Made by a program: the position numbers and the translations under genes. The notes under the pieces were generated by a model, which saw only the letters and a list, made by a program, of their open reading frames with translations, was not told the origin of the DNA and searched no databases. From Chlorokybus atmophyticus (lineage: Eukaryota > Streptophyta > Chlorokybophyceae > Chlorokybales > Chlorokybaceae), in NCBI GenBank assembly GCA_009103225.1, contig RHPI01000385.1, positions 56,773-120,772 on the forward strand: 64,000 nucleotides of DNA, read 5' to 3'. Position 1 is the first letter of the stretch. Each line of letters begins with the position of its first letter. Shown piece after piece: positions 35,092-46,260 of the stretch.

Positions 35092-38000
35092 TCATCTGTC
35101 TGCTTGCTGTTGTTCTCGCCTCTCCCTCCCCTTACGTCTCCTCGCCCTGACCAAATCATCAAACCCGCTCTCCGCCATGGCAAGGCTGGCAGCTCGCTTA
35201 GCATGATACACCTTGGTGATACCCTTCAGCACCTCTTTCTCGTCGGGTTCCCATGCGGCGAGGTGCGCCCCGACAAGTTCTTCAATGGGGGCGACGAGAG
35301 CGACGTCGTACTGCGTGACGAGTGTGGCCGCGCGACCGCCGCGACCAGCCCGAGCCGTACGACCAACGCGGTGGACATAGTCTGACGCGCGAGCGGGGAC
35401 ATCGTAGTTGAGCACGAGGTCCACAGTAGGGATGTCCAGACCGCGCGAGGCCACGTCCGTCGCAAGCAACACGCGTGCCGCACCCGACCTAAACCTGAGA
35501 TCACACAAGCGGGCAATGGCCAATATCAGCACCACGAGTCACCTATTGACCAGTGCATTTGCGATTAAGCAGAAACCTGTCTTCCGAGCGCAACACATAC
35601 ACAAGGACACAAACAACACGTGGTTGTGTTGCACTCACAGGCACCAGGGCAAGCATGTGTATACTTTGTGTTGCCAGCATCTATGCATGCTCTAACTAGT
35701 GGAACCTTGCGCAGGCAACTGCATGCCTTTTGACAACCGGTCAAAAGGCCTTGTTGACCCGCAATGCATCTGGCGCGTGTGACACAGGTGTGGCTCATCC
35801 TCACCTGTTGAGTGAGGCCATGCGTTCTCGCTGTGTCTTGAGGCTATGCAGTGCGACAACATCCTGGATGCCAAGCTCGCGGAGTGTGAGGGCGAGGAGG
35901 TGGCAGGCGCGGCAGGTGGACAGGAAGACGATGGCGGAGCGGACGGGGGGCGAAAGAGATTCCAAACTGCTCATGATGTGGAAGAGGTACACCTCCTTCA
36001 CCTTCGCCGGGATGAAGAGGTACTCCTGGCGCAGCGTGGCCACTGTCTTCAAGCCCTCGTAAGCCTGAAGGACATAGAAATGGATCGTCACTCAACCAGG
36101 CAGCTTAGTGTGTATGTACTCTGTTGGTGATGCAGTGCAGTGATGTGTCTTGCGCAGTGTCGTGCTGTTGCAAAGTGAGCTGCAGCTGCAGTGCAGGCAA
36201 ATGTTGTGTAGTGCAGAACAACGTTGTACAGACTAGTGTGGTGGGATGTAGTGAACTCTAGTGTAGTATAGTGTGCAACAAGTGCACGAGTACACAGGTT
36301 CAGCGTACCCGGAAGTGGTACGCATCAGAAAGGGTGACTTCCTGCAGCTTAGCGACACTGCTGGTGACCGTTGCAGAGAACAGCAGCGTCTGTCGCCGGA
36401 CTCCTCCACGCTTCGCGTCACCGTTGCTGCCACCACCGCCGAGGGCCTCAAGCACGACGCGCATCTCGTCCTCGAAGCCGGGATCCAGCAGCCGGTCAGC
36501 CTCGTCAAGAACGAGGTAGCGCACGCGCGAGAGGGACGCGGCCACAGCTCCCGCCGACGACTGCACATGGTCCATCAGCCGACCGGGGGTGGCTATCACC
36601 ACGTGCGGCCGTTTCGCCAGTGCCGTTGACTGGAAAGCGAACAACAAGGGGCCAAAGCAATGAGTGGCTGCGCAAGCAAAGAGGCAACAAGCAATCGACA
36701 GACAAATAGTTGTGTGGCAGTAATGCATGCGCATAGGTCAGCGCATGCATTACTGGAGCAACTTACACAGTACTTACGCGTGCGCATACGTAAATGTGCG
36801 AACACGTGTGCATGCGCATGCGTGCTTGGACGTGAGTCTTGTTGTGACCACATGCAACCTCATATTCTCTGCATATACAACCATAACCCCGTACACGTTT
36901 GTGTTGTGCCTTCATATTCACATACCTGTGTGGTCATGTCTAAGCCGCCAACAATGACTGCTGTTTTCAGGTTCAACGAGGCGCCAAGGGCCCGGAACTG
37001 GTCATCAATCTGAAAGGCCAGCTCGCGGGTTGGGGTCAGGACCACTGCATATATGCCATACGGATCCTGCATGAAGTGACAGGTTCGGTGAATAATACAC
37101 CGAGAAACCCGTGTTTTGTGATGTATGGGGTGAAGGTGCACCTGTGCGAGCGTGTTGATGATCGGCAATGCGAAGGCAGCAGTCTTGCCGGAACCGGTCT
37201 GTGCTGTTCCAATCACGTCTTCGCCTGCAAGGATGTGTGGGATGCAACCGACCTGTGCCATGCCAGTAATGCAATCAACACACTCCGCCATTTGTGAAGG
37301 GCTCTTTTGAATAACAAAATCAGTAACTACCACCACTTATGTATCTACTCTTCATAACTCGCAATCTTCTTTGTGTTTAGTATTGTTCGTCATCATTTGC
37401 ATTTGCAAAATCATATGAAGCGTAAGAACACTCAACAGAGCCTGTCACTGCATATGTATACGCCGCGGAAGGTTGACATAAGGACACTGCTCTGCGTCTT
37501 TGCCAAATCGTTATCACGTAAACTGGGATCGTTACAAAGTGTGAGTGCAGCATGCATCGCACTGAATTCACTGAATACCTTAATTGACACAATAAGTGAC
37601 ATGCATGCACGTATGCGTGCAACCTTCTCATGCCCCACCTGCACAGGAGTGGGCTTCCTCATGCCCATGGCTCGGCAGGTGTCGCAAAGCCACTCCGCGA
37701 CACCCAAGTCTCTGAAGCTGCTCGCAACGCCATTGCTGTTGGACACATCCTCTACCGCCACAGCCTGGTCCGCGCCCTGATCCAGTTCAGCGCCGTCCGC
37801 CGGCTCCCGCAGGCGATCTTCATCTACGGGCGGAGCAGGCCTGTGCTTGAATGAGTCTTCCTTCTTCCTCTTTTTGCTGGGCGACGAAAACAGCTGAAAG
37901 GCATCCTCCTTCGGCTCGTCCTCAACCTCGTTGACCTCGTGGTCCCCGTTCTCCTGAGCGTCGTCACTCACGCCTCCGGCATGAGGCGGCGGCGAGGGCG

Positions 38001-38157
38001 GCGGCCCTGCCTGCTCATCCTCTTCATACGCATGCTCCTGTACAGCAGCTCGCCCATTCTCTTCATCAGCGACATGCTTCTTCCTCCTCTTCTCCTTCTT
38101 AACCTCCCCCTTACGCCGACCCCGCCCCTGCGCTGCGGCCGCCGCCGCCGCCGCCAT
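35092..38157 (-). CDS. DDX49: DEAD-box ATP-dependent RNA helicase, DDX49/Dbp8 type
   Basis: Nucleolar helicase needed for 18S rRNA processing in yeast (Dbp8) and human. Six exons: 38157-37639, 37252-37142, 37066-36926, 36629-36309, 36064-35805, 35494-35092; 1,755 nt, 584 aa, all in phase. Motifs in order: Q-motif region [16 protein letters not shown], Ia [17 protein letters not shown], Ib [93 protein letters not shown]-x-x-F with ASRGLDIP and the C-terminal ITKV segment favour the DDX49/Dbp8 subgroup. The N-terminal about 170 residues are an acidic, Lys-rich extension (KKRKKED), longer than in yeast and likely nuclear-targeting. Head-to-head with the TPR gene, 213 bp between start codons. Confidence 0.92.
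36718..36755. repeat. Intronic hairpin, perfect 15-bp arms
   Basis: CAGTAATGCATGCGC, loop ATAGGTCA, then its complement. In the intron between helicase exons 3 and 4. Confidence 0.95.
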
Positions 38158-38370
38158 GCCCGACCAGATCAGACCATACCGGACCAGTTCAGACCAGAAA
38201 TTGTAATCTCCACACATCTAGTGCGTCGCTGCTTGAGAAGCGCTGTACTGTAGAGCTACTCACCATGACATCACGTATACCGCGGCGCACGTGACTTGCT
38301 GCTGGGAACCTCTGCCTCCTTGTTGTTGTTGTAGTTGTTGGCGGTGGCGGCGGTGGCTGTGGAGGCAAAG
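38158..38370. promoter_or_regulatory. Short divergent promoter region, DDX49 / TPR gene
   Basis: 213 bp separate the two ATGs. Contains a GTTGTTGTTGTAGTTGTTG stretch. No core promoter element could be picked out. Confidence 0.5.
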
Positions 38371-41074
38371 ATGGGTGAGGGTGGGATGGCGGGAGGGGCA
38401 GTGGGAGGGGCTCTGGCGGTGCCGTATACCGCCATGGTGATTGAGGGGGGCTGCGTGCTGCACGTCCTGCACACCTCGCAGGGCAAGGTAAGGAGGCATC
38501 CGGTCTAGCCTTGATTTTCCTCCAGTTGTTTCCAAAACTAATGATGATGGTTTCAACAAGAGCACAGCACAGCACAGCACAGAATGTGCACAATCTACTT
38601 TTCATGGCATACACTTAACATAACATGATAAACAATGCCCTGTACCAAGACAATGTGCGTGCGCGCGTGTGTGCGCGTCGGTACGCATTCAGAGTTGACA
38701 CCGACACATGAGCAAATGAGAACTGACAACGCAAACAGTATTTAACAACCAGCGTTCGTCAAAGGTGCTGTAAGCAGCAGTCAGCAAAGTGTTGGAGAAC
38801 GCGTATTCTTATTGTTTGTAATACCTTACGTTGGTGGCGCCTTCATGTGCGGCAGCATACAGCTTTCAGATGAAGCTTTATTCCGCGAATTTTTATAACT
38901 GCCACGGTTTGTGGCCATCAGCAGCTTGGCAGGCACGGGTACTTGGATGTGCATGCAGTAGTGGTTTACTACTTTGACAGCATGCTGTGACAGCATGTAA
39001 GCATCACGGGTCGTTCTTGAAAGAGCTGATAGATACAACCAGCAAACAACGTGGTGCAACACATCAATAGCAACTTCTTCAAGCCATGTTAAACAGACTT
39101 GTGTAAGCAACCACGGGCGCGTTGCCTGCGTGACAGTGATGTGCATCTGCGCGCAGATGTTCATTATGAGCGAAGTAGCCATCAACCTCTTTCGCGAGAG
39201 CCCCGGCGCCTTTGTCAAGGTCCCAAACACCAAAACCACTTACCCACTCAACATGTATCCCAATCTCAGGTCTCAGACTCAGCTTCCAATGCTCTCACCT
39301 CAGGACCTCCGCGCCGCTCGTTACCCCAAGCTTGTATCGTCCTCGGCGGGTGTGGCGCGCGTGGCGACGTCACTGGGACTGCCACCCAAGGGAGGCGCCA
39401 CCGGGGGCAAGGTGGCTGCTGCGGGAGGGGCAGAGACGCCGATGATGGGGAATGGTGGGACAGCCAGCACCATCTCAACTACGCTCATTGGGGCGGACAC
39501 TGTCGAGGGGCTGCTCATTGACAGGAGGATAGTAAGTCAACAGCTGGGTTCTGAAAGCGTTTGAGTTGGGTGATTGTGATGTGTAGTGTGCTTGTGTTGC
39601 CAGCCAGAGTTGGTGCAACCGTTCAAGCTGGCGCTGTTGAAGCTGGTGTCTCAGGAAGCAGCACACCTGATGTCAACAGGTGAGAAATGTGCTGCCATCT
39701 AGGTTTGGAGCGAGCGGATAGCAATGTATTATGCCATGGTCAACAAGTGCCAACACAACATGATGCTTACATTTTGCATTGTTACTCACCACAGCGTGAC
39801 GCTCATGTTATATTGGCACTCGCCAGGGGACTATGCTTCTGCCCTGCCCGTGGCCTTGGATGCAGTGCAGCAAGGTCAGGCGCTGTTTAAGCCGGCAACC
39901 TCCCTGCAGATGTTCCCACTGTACCTCCTCGCCGCACAGGTGTGTGAGCACAACCGCTCTGCCTTCTCTAGAGAAAGATGACAATGCTTGTGATTTCATT
40001 GAAACATGTTGCACGCAAGGCTTCATTGGGAGCGAAGCAGGCCGGGCGCAGTGCGGACTTTCTGGGGCTGGCGGCGCACCTGGCTTTGCGTGAGCCCGCG
40101 GCGATGAGTCACGCCATGCGTGGAGGGCTAGCGCGAGGCTGGGGCGGGGTGTACGCCAGCCAGGGAAAGCAACAGCAGGTCTGTGTAACAAAGGGCCACG
40201 CACGAGCAGGGGTGAAGGAGCATGTCTCTATGTGCCTTTGCTCAGTGTCGAGCTGCGCGCTTGAGTGTGCGTGATTGTGTGCGCACACGTCAGCGTGCGT
40301 GCATGTGTGTGTGTGAGCGTGCGTGCCTGTTTGCGCCTCATTGAAAAAGTGACATATGCATATGTGGCAGGCAATCAATGCATTTGCTGAGGAGGTGTAC
40401 TGGATCTCAATGGAGAAAGGTACGCCTGATCACCCGCAGACGGCGGGGGCCTACTGGTCACTTGCAAACCTGTTTCGCACACAAGTAAGCGTGATTTGTA
40501 ACCTTACATGGACAGTACAAGTTGTATATGTCATGTTACGACCTCGTCTACAGGGTAATCATGAAGCGTGGGCGGCGTGTACAGAGGTGCTGGTCACCCT
40601 CTGGGAGAACTACCTGGTGAAGGCTGCGGTGGGCAAAGCAATCTCACAGGATGCGCTGAACCAGAACCAGGTACAACACACCCACAACATGCTCGCAATG
40701 TTGGGTTGGCTGGCACTGCAAGAGTCGCTGACCAGAATGGGGTGAGCAGCTCTGGGAGGTGGTGGACATGCTTTCCGAGGTAGCCACGTCAAGAGCAGAG
40801 GCGCTGGGCAATGCCAAGGCTACCAATGCTTACTTTGCCCTCGCATTGGCTGAGGCTATGGCCGGGGAGAACGACAAGGCGCGGGAACACATGGAGGTAA
40901 GCCACCGAGGTGTTTTACATTGCGTGTCACACGTTGGGAAGTCCACAACTTTGTAACAACGAATGCTGGCAGATTGCAATGGACAGCGATAAGGAGAGCG
41001 GCCAAGAACGATGGGGCCAGGTTTGGGAGGTTCTGGACAAGCTGGGGTTGAACATCACAAGAACCACGCAGTAA
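38371..41074 (+). CDS. TPR-type protein resembling axonemal ZMYND12/TAX-1
   Basis: Nine exons: 38371-38487, 39157-39531, 39604-39679, 39827-39939, 40020-40178, 40371-40484, 40554-40670, 40750-40896, 40973-41074; 1,320 nt, 439 aa, every junction in phase. The C-terminal two-thirds is a helical repeat: GDYASALPVALDAVQQGQAL, LQMFPLYLLAAQASLGAKQA, then AFAEEVYWISMEKGTPDHPQ, TAGAYWSLANLF and a final LWEVVDMLSEVA. The order and the 'DHPQTAGAYWSLANLF' box recall ZMYND12 and its trypanosome relative TAX-1, which sit in cilia with TTC29. The MYND zinc finger of animal ZMYND12 is not seen in the N-terminal exons, which instead hold a Gly-rich stretch. Assignment by remembered similarity; moderate. If right, the alga makes or recently made flagella. 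Confidence 0.65.
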
Positions 41075-41183
41075 TTGTGTACATACATGCATATATATGT
41101 ATTACCAAGTCCACACATAATGTTGAGCACACGATGGGAGGCAAAGATGGGACAGTGCACACAGTGTACAGCGAAAATTTGAT

Positions 41184-43509
41184 TCAATCACTGACATTAC
41201 CAGTGTCAAGCTTTCTAGCACCATTTTCGCTGGCTGCTGATGCACCCCCAGAGTCCCTGTAGTTCTTTTCGCTGAGGCTTTTCAACCAGAGCTCTGCCGT
41301 GTGCTCCGACCTTTCCGTGCTCACAATGTGCGGGTACACTTTCGCAACCTTGAACTCCTCAACTGCGTCGGCCCATGCGCGCAGCGTGAGCTCGCCATGC
41401 AAGTGCGCAAACTTTCTGTTATAGTTCCCATATATGCACTCCACCAGGAACAGCCCGAGCTCCGGTGCCATTGGCACGTTGACGTACTGCTTCCTGGACA
41501 ACGCCGCCTCGACAGTCTCTTCCGTAGCATGACCCCTCACCACCGCCACAACCATACCCACCTGCAAGAGCAGATGCACACGTTGAGGGAACACACACAC
41601 CTGATAGTACACACCAACCAGAGTGTGTTAGGTAGAGGTGATAACCATGTTGGTGTGCATGCGTTACTATGGCTGTTTGGTATGCATGTTGGACTGCTGC
41701 ACCAAGTACGAATACAGTCTTTGCGCAAAATGTGGTTTGAGTGCTTGCTAGTCAATGCCAATCAATGGGGGCAAAGCAGTGTCTCGCAGCGCTTTACCAT
41801 CTTGCGGATCTGGTGGAGGAGGAACGACTGCCCGACCACTGTGAGGCGAACCAGCTCCATGCCATCCACAACAAAAAGCTCGCTGATGGTGAAGGACTTG
41901 ATGTAGCGCTGACAGCTTGGATCCGAAGCAGGCTTCTTGGCAGTGAAGTTGTGAAATATATGCGTACCGACAAACCGAGACAGAATTTTGCTCACAAACT
42001 CCCTCATGGACTTGTTAAACTTGAAAGGCACATCACCATCTAAGACTACAAGTTAGCCACTGAGAACAAATAACTCTGCCACGCGTCTTCATGGAACTCA
42101 TACAACTGCAGCATTGATGGCATACCTGTCTGTGGCTTTGCTGAGCCGTTGACAGCACCATCTGTTGCATGGTCAGCTGAAGGTTCGGCCATGCTTGCTT
42201 CCTGTACTCTGTCATCAAGTGCTGCAGCAGCCGCCGGTGGAGCTTCGGGTGCAGGTGTTGCAACCAAGGCATCAGTTTTGCGAGCGCTGGCAAAGGCAAA
42301 CGTGGGCAGCACGTACTCGTAACGCCGGCAATCGCACATGAGTCGGGCGTCAAAGGAGTTTGTGACACGCTTGTAACCATGCACACGGATCTGTTCTGGT
42401 AGATGCTCGTTGATGCGCTCGACTACTCCTTCCGGCTCTACTATCATCTTCAAAGAGACAACCTATGGGACAAATACATGACAATTCAGTTGAGGCCAAG
42501 TAGGGTGCATACTCGCCAACATGAAACAATCATGGGTCCACGTGTGCAAGACACATATGAGTACAGCATTATAGCGCTTGCCTGTCCAAGTGCAGACACG
42601 CCGCGGTCGGTTCGGGCTGCTCGCATCCAACCGATCTTCTTCGGATCGCCGTAATGCCACTGAGCTATGGCTCCGGCATCACGAAAAGCTCGCTCCAGTT
42701 CGCCCTCAATCGTCTTGCACCCCGGGTTTCGCTGCATGCCGGAGTACCCCGCGCCCAAGTACGAGATGAAGACAGCAACCTTTCTCTTCCTTCCAACCCT
42801 ACATGCATGACAACCTAAGCTTAGCAACATAGGGTGCTTTTTCCAACATGCTCCTCCAAGACCACCTGCAAACTGTTTGTGTGTAACAGTACCAATGGCA
42901 TGCAAGAAGTTTCCGGCAAGCCGACTGCTCTAAAGTGCGTTTACCCTTTGCATGGTAATTGTGTGTCATTGCAAGTACATATACATCACCATGCGGTGGC
43001 ATGTCGGCTGTATGCGTAAGTGGCATGTCATGCCACTTACGCATGCAGCCGACATGCCACCACGTGTGCACAGTGTCCGCATGGCATTATGTGCGTGCTG
43101 ATGTCATCTGCATGTTGGCATAGCACATATTTGAGCTGCATGCTTACTTTATATAGCCAGGCTTTCCTTCTTCACCCTCTTTACCGTCTCCAACGTCCCC
43201 GCCGCCTCCCGGAGCCTCGTCCACTGCTTCCGCAGGCTCGTCCGCTGCTCCGGAGGGGGCGGCAGATGTTCCAGGCGCCTCTGCTGCGACGTCCTCCGCC
43301 TCAACTCTAGGCCTCTTAGCATTGGCCTCATTGTCCCCGGCATCATCCTCCGCTCGCAGCCTCTTCTCAGCGACAGCTGCAGCATCATCAGCAACCTCCA
43401 ATGCCGTCTGAGGACCTTGCTCCTCGCCGACGGCCGCACCCGTATTCTCCACCATCACCTCCACCGGCGCCTCTTGCGCGTCAGCCGGCGCCGCCGGCGC
43501 CGCCTCCAT
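41184..43509 (-). CDS. PUS1: tRNA pseudouridine synthase, PUS1 type (TruA family)
   Basis: Isomerises uridine to pseudouridine in tRNAs and some other RNAs, in nucleus or mitochondria. Five exons: 43509-43148, 42798-42582, 42462-42126, 42045-41798, 41561-41184; 1,542 nt, 513 aa, all in phase. The catalytic Asp lies in RAARTDRGVSALGQ, near residue 185. Other landmarks: VAVFISYLGAGYSGMQRNPG, RVTNSFDARLMCDCRRYEYV, FVGTHIFHNFTAKK, VVGQSFLLHQIRKMVGMVVA. The GMQRNPGCKTIEGELE and HNFT features mark the eukaryotic PUS1 branch. The first 120 residues are acidic/Ala-rich with a KRPR patch. The second intron uses a GC donor (42581-42580). Its first intron carries a 67-bp palindrome. Convergent with the TPR gene (110 bp) and head-to-head with the Mpv17 gene (72 bp). 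Confidence 0.93.
42995..43061. repeat. Near-perfect palindrome, 33-bp arms, 1-nt centre
   Basis: Arms 42995-43027 and 43029-43061 differ at one base. In intron 1 of PUS1. Confidence 0.97.
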
Positions 43510-43581
43510 GTCTACTAGCAGGACAACGTGCTTACTGGTAGGGCACAAACTGCATTGAGCAACGGGCAGCAGGCGGCGGCG
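43510..43581. promoter_or_regulatory. 72-bp divergent region between PUS1 and the Mpv17 gene
   Basis: Only 72 bp between the two ATG codons, so 5' UTRs and promoter elements must overlap or the true starts differ. An upstream in-frame extension of PUS1 without ATG reaches 43548. Confidence 0.6.
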
Positions 43582-45383
43582 ATGAGGGGAGCGGCGGGGC
43601 CGTCGCCGTCGTCGTGGGGGAGGTCGCTATCGTCATCGTCGGCTTGGTGGACGCCTAGGGGCATTAGCTTGCCGGCTAGGCGGCCAGGCTACCACGGGAG
43701 AGTTTCCGTCCGCTGCCGGGTGGCTTCAGGCGCCGCTGCTGGGGTTGGGGACAATGCTCCTGAGGCGAAGGTGAGCTGTCAGCAGCAACACAGGGAGAAA
43801 ATACTTGCACACATATTCAGCTTTGAGACTGCCACAGCGTTGCGACTTCCTTGTTGTTTAGTACTTGAGGGTAGGGGTGAGAGTGGGGGGTGGGGTTAGT
43901 TTCAAGTGGCCATAGCTGCTGTCGGCGTTGTCTTGCTTACAACATAGCACGCTTAGCATCCGTTGTGTGACTTTGGCAGCTGTTGCTCTCACACATTGTG
44001 TCGCAAAGCTTGTAGTGAAATGACAGCCCAGGTTGTTGTCTTTGTCGTTTTGGGCTGTTTTGCAGCTACTCGCTTTGCTCCGCGCCAATGTGCGGCAGTA
44101 AGGGTGCTCTAAACGAACACCTTTGCCGCAGCTTTACTGCGGCATCCCCCCAACCACTAATCGCACGCTTTTGATTAAATCCGTTCACAATGCTTCATTG
44201 TATCATTGTCACTTGAAGCATTTCCGTAATTAGCGCTTCATCACATACAAGGTGTCCTTACCATAGCTGGGCGTGTTAGATGCCATCTTTCTGTGCTCTT
44301 CTGTTGAATGTGGGTATTGCACGTTCCATAACCACATGCACAGAACAGGGATCCAGCACTTATGCGCCGCTGTCTTGGGACTTTACATGGTACTCAAGAA
44401 TTTGTCACAACATTGACTGCTCTCAATGACATGCTCATGCCATAGGCCAAATCAGCCTCGCGGGTTCCTTTCAAGGTTGCTGCCACGGCCGGGGTGCTCG
44501 CTTTGACCGGAGATGCGATCGGGCAAGGAATGACCGCATATAAGAAGTACCAGAACCTGAGTCCATGCTGCAGGAAGAACTTCAACGCCTTTGCCGAGAT
44601 GGACCTTTATCGCTCCTTCCGTATGCTGAGCTACGGGTTCCTCCTTTACGGCCCGCTCTCCCACTTTTGGTACCGCTGGCTTGACAAATTGCTCCCCGCA
44701 CCCACTTTCACCAACTTCGTGTCCAAGGTGAGCATGTATAGAGTAGTAGCAGTATACTGGCAGCATGCGTGTGCACGCATGCGCGCAGTCTCATTCATGT
44801 ACTGCACGTAGGTGCGCACATGATGCCTATGCCTGATCCTGGATGGGCTTCCTGTGTTTGCATTTTGATTGGTCAATTTTGCTTGATTAGAGGAGTACAA
44901 TGGTTCATTGCACATACCTTGCCAGGTGGCGCTAAACCAACTGCTCCTCGGCCCAGTAGTCCTAGTCATTGTCTTCTCGTGGAACCTTGCTTTGGTAGGC
45001 CGCGCGAAAGACATTCCCGACAAGCTTCAACATGCATGGTGGCCAACATTGCAGAAAGGTAAGTTGCAAGAGAGCTGCGGTTCGCGCTTGCAGCACAAGG
45101 TGTCAGTGGCGTTTGATTTCAACTTGTATATTACGTGACAGGATGGAAGTTCTGGATTCCAGCCAGTGCCATCAATTTTGCGTAAGTGTTATTTGTGCGT
45201 GCTTTGTAATGCCACATTGCTGGAGGCTTGCTGACCTTTGAGGGCCAGTCACAGTGACTACAGGGTGTGCGCTGAACGCAAGTTGTGCCCTACAGGGTGG
45301 TTCCGTTGGAGTCCAGAGTGCTGTACATGTCCTCATGCGCAGTGGTGTGGAACACAATCCTCTCGCTCGTGTCCAATGCGTAA
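43582..45383 (+). CDS. Mpv17/PMP22 family membrane protein, plastid or mitochondrial
   Basis: Small four-helix membrane protein of inner organelle or peroxisomal membranes, thought to form channels. Exons: 43582-43770, 44446-44727, 44926-45058, 45142-45181, 45296-45383; 732 nt, 243 aa, phases consistent. Landmarks: LALTGDAIGQGMTAYKKYQN, DLYRSFRMLSYGFLLYGPLS, HFWYRWLDKLLP, VALNQLLLGPVVLVIVFSWN, GWKFWIPASAINFAVVPLES. The W-x-W-I-P-x-x-x-x-NF-x-x-VP box is the family signature. The first exon encodes a Ser/Arg-rich, acid-poor leader (transit peptide-like). A small candidate exon near 44065-44096 was examined but breaks phase, so it is left out. Which organelle cannot be told. Confidence 0.88.
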
Positions 45384-45898
45384 CAACCCAATGCGGTCCT
45401 CCCCTGTGCTCAGGTTGTTGCATTAATACTTTTCTGCAAGTTAATAAGAGTATGTTATGGATGTGTAGTTTCTACGGTGTGTAGTCCAAATTATCATTGC
45501 GGTCATGGGTACGCGTGCCATTTGCTTCTTACAAGATCGGCTATGCCCCACCCTTCAAATATAACGCCTCATGTTCCGATGCTGATGCCTAATTGTTTGC
45601 AAGCTTGACATCTAAGCATAACCTCTCGGTCGTGAAGCCTCGGTAAGTATTAAGGGTTTGAGCATCTCTCATCAGGTTTTGAAATAAAAATTGCTTGGCT
45701 CCGTCATACCATAACTGACATAAGAGTTGCCATACAGCAAACTCGAGCATATGGGTACACATGAGCATATCCCTCGCGCATTGTGTGTACACAAAGGCAA
45801 GCATGAATTATTTTGGGGCTAAAGCAAAGCTGAGCATAGCACGTAGCCAAACTAGTAGGACTCATCAAACACCCCCAGATAGCAATCAACAGCGTGTG
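45384..45898. other. Spacer, no gene seen
   Basis: Left side of the gene-poor stretch between the Mpv17 gene and the DUF1818 gene. Nothing supported. Confidence 0.4.
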
Positions 45899-46260
45899 AT
45901 GTCGACATGGTTGCGCCATACGGCTCCAAAGTCCATGTAATACGCGTATATACGCGTATTACATAAACCGTAATGCCTTTTGCTGTTCCGCCGCCAGAAA
46001 AACGCCCTTGCCCCGAGTTTCACACTTATGTACCGCGCGTCACCAAGTTGTGAGTTACTGGTGGCGCGCGGTGTGCAATGGCGCAAAACTCGGGGCAGGG
46101 GCATTTGTCTGGCGGTGGGGCAATGCAACAAGGGTGGATTACCACTGGTTTAACATTATGTGCACGTATTATTGCCGTATGCAAGGACAGCCTATGATGC
46201 ATGCCCGTATACATGGACTTGCAATGCATACCCGTATGCCGTGGCGCAACTGTGGATGTC
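45899..46260. mobile_element. Foldback (long inverted repeat) element, about 360 bp
   Basis: The two halves are imperfect reverse complements for most of their length. Matching blocks: GACATGGTTGCGCCA (45904-) with TGGCGCAAC..GATGTC (-46260); AAGTCCATGTA with TACATGGACTT; the 30-mers 45991-46020 and 46086-46115 (26 of 30 identical as inverted repeats); and 46032-46048 with 46057-46072. A 30-bp perfect palindrome (45935-45964) is in the left half. No coding capacity. It looks like a foldback/MITE-type element; target duplication not found. Confidence 0.7.
45935..45964. repeat. 30-bp perfect palindrome
   Basis: ATGTAATACGCGTAT followed by its complement. Lies in the left arm of the foldback element. 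Confidence 0.97.

Noticed and set aside
44065-44096. Extra small exon of the Mpv17 gene
   Set aside because: Splice sites look fair, but the phase does not connect to either neighbour exon.
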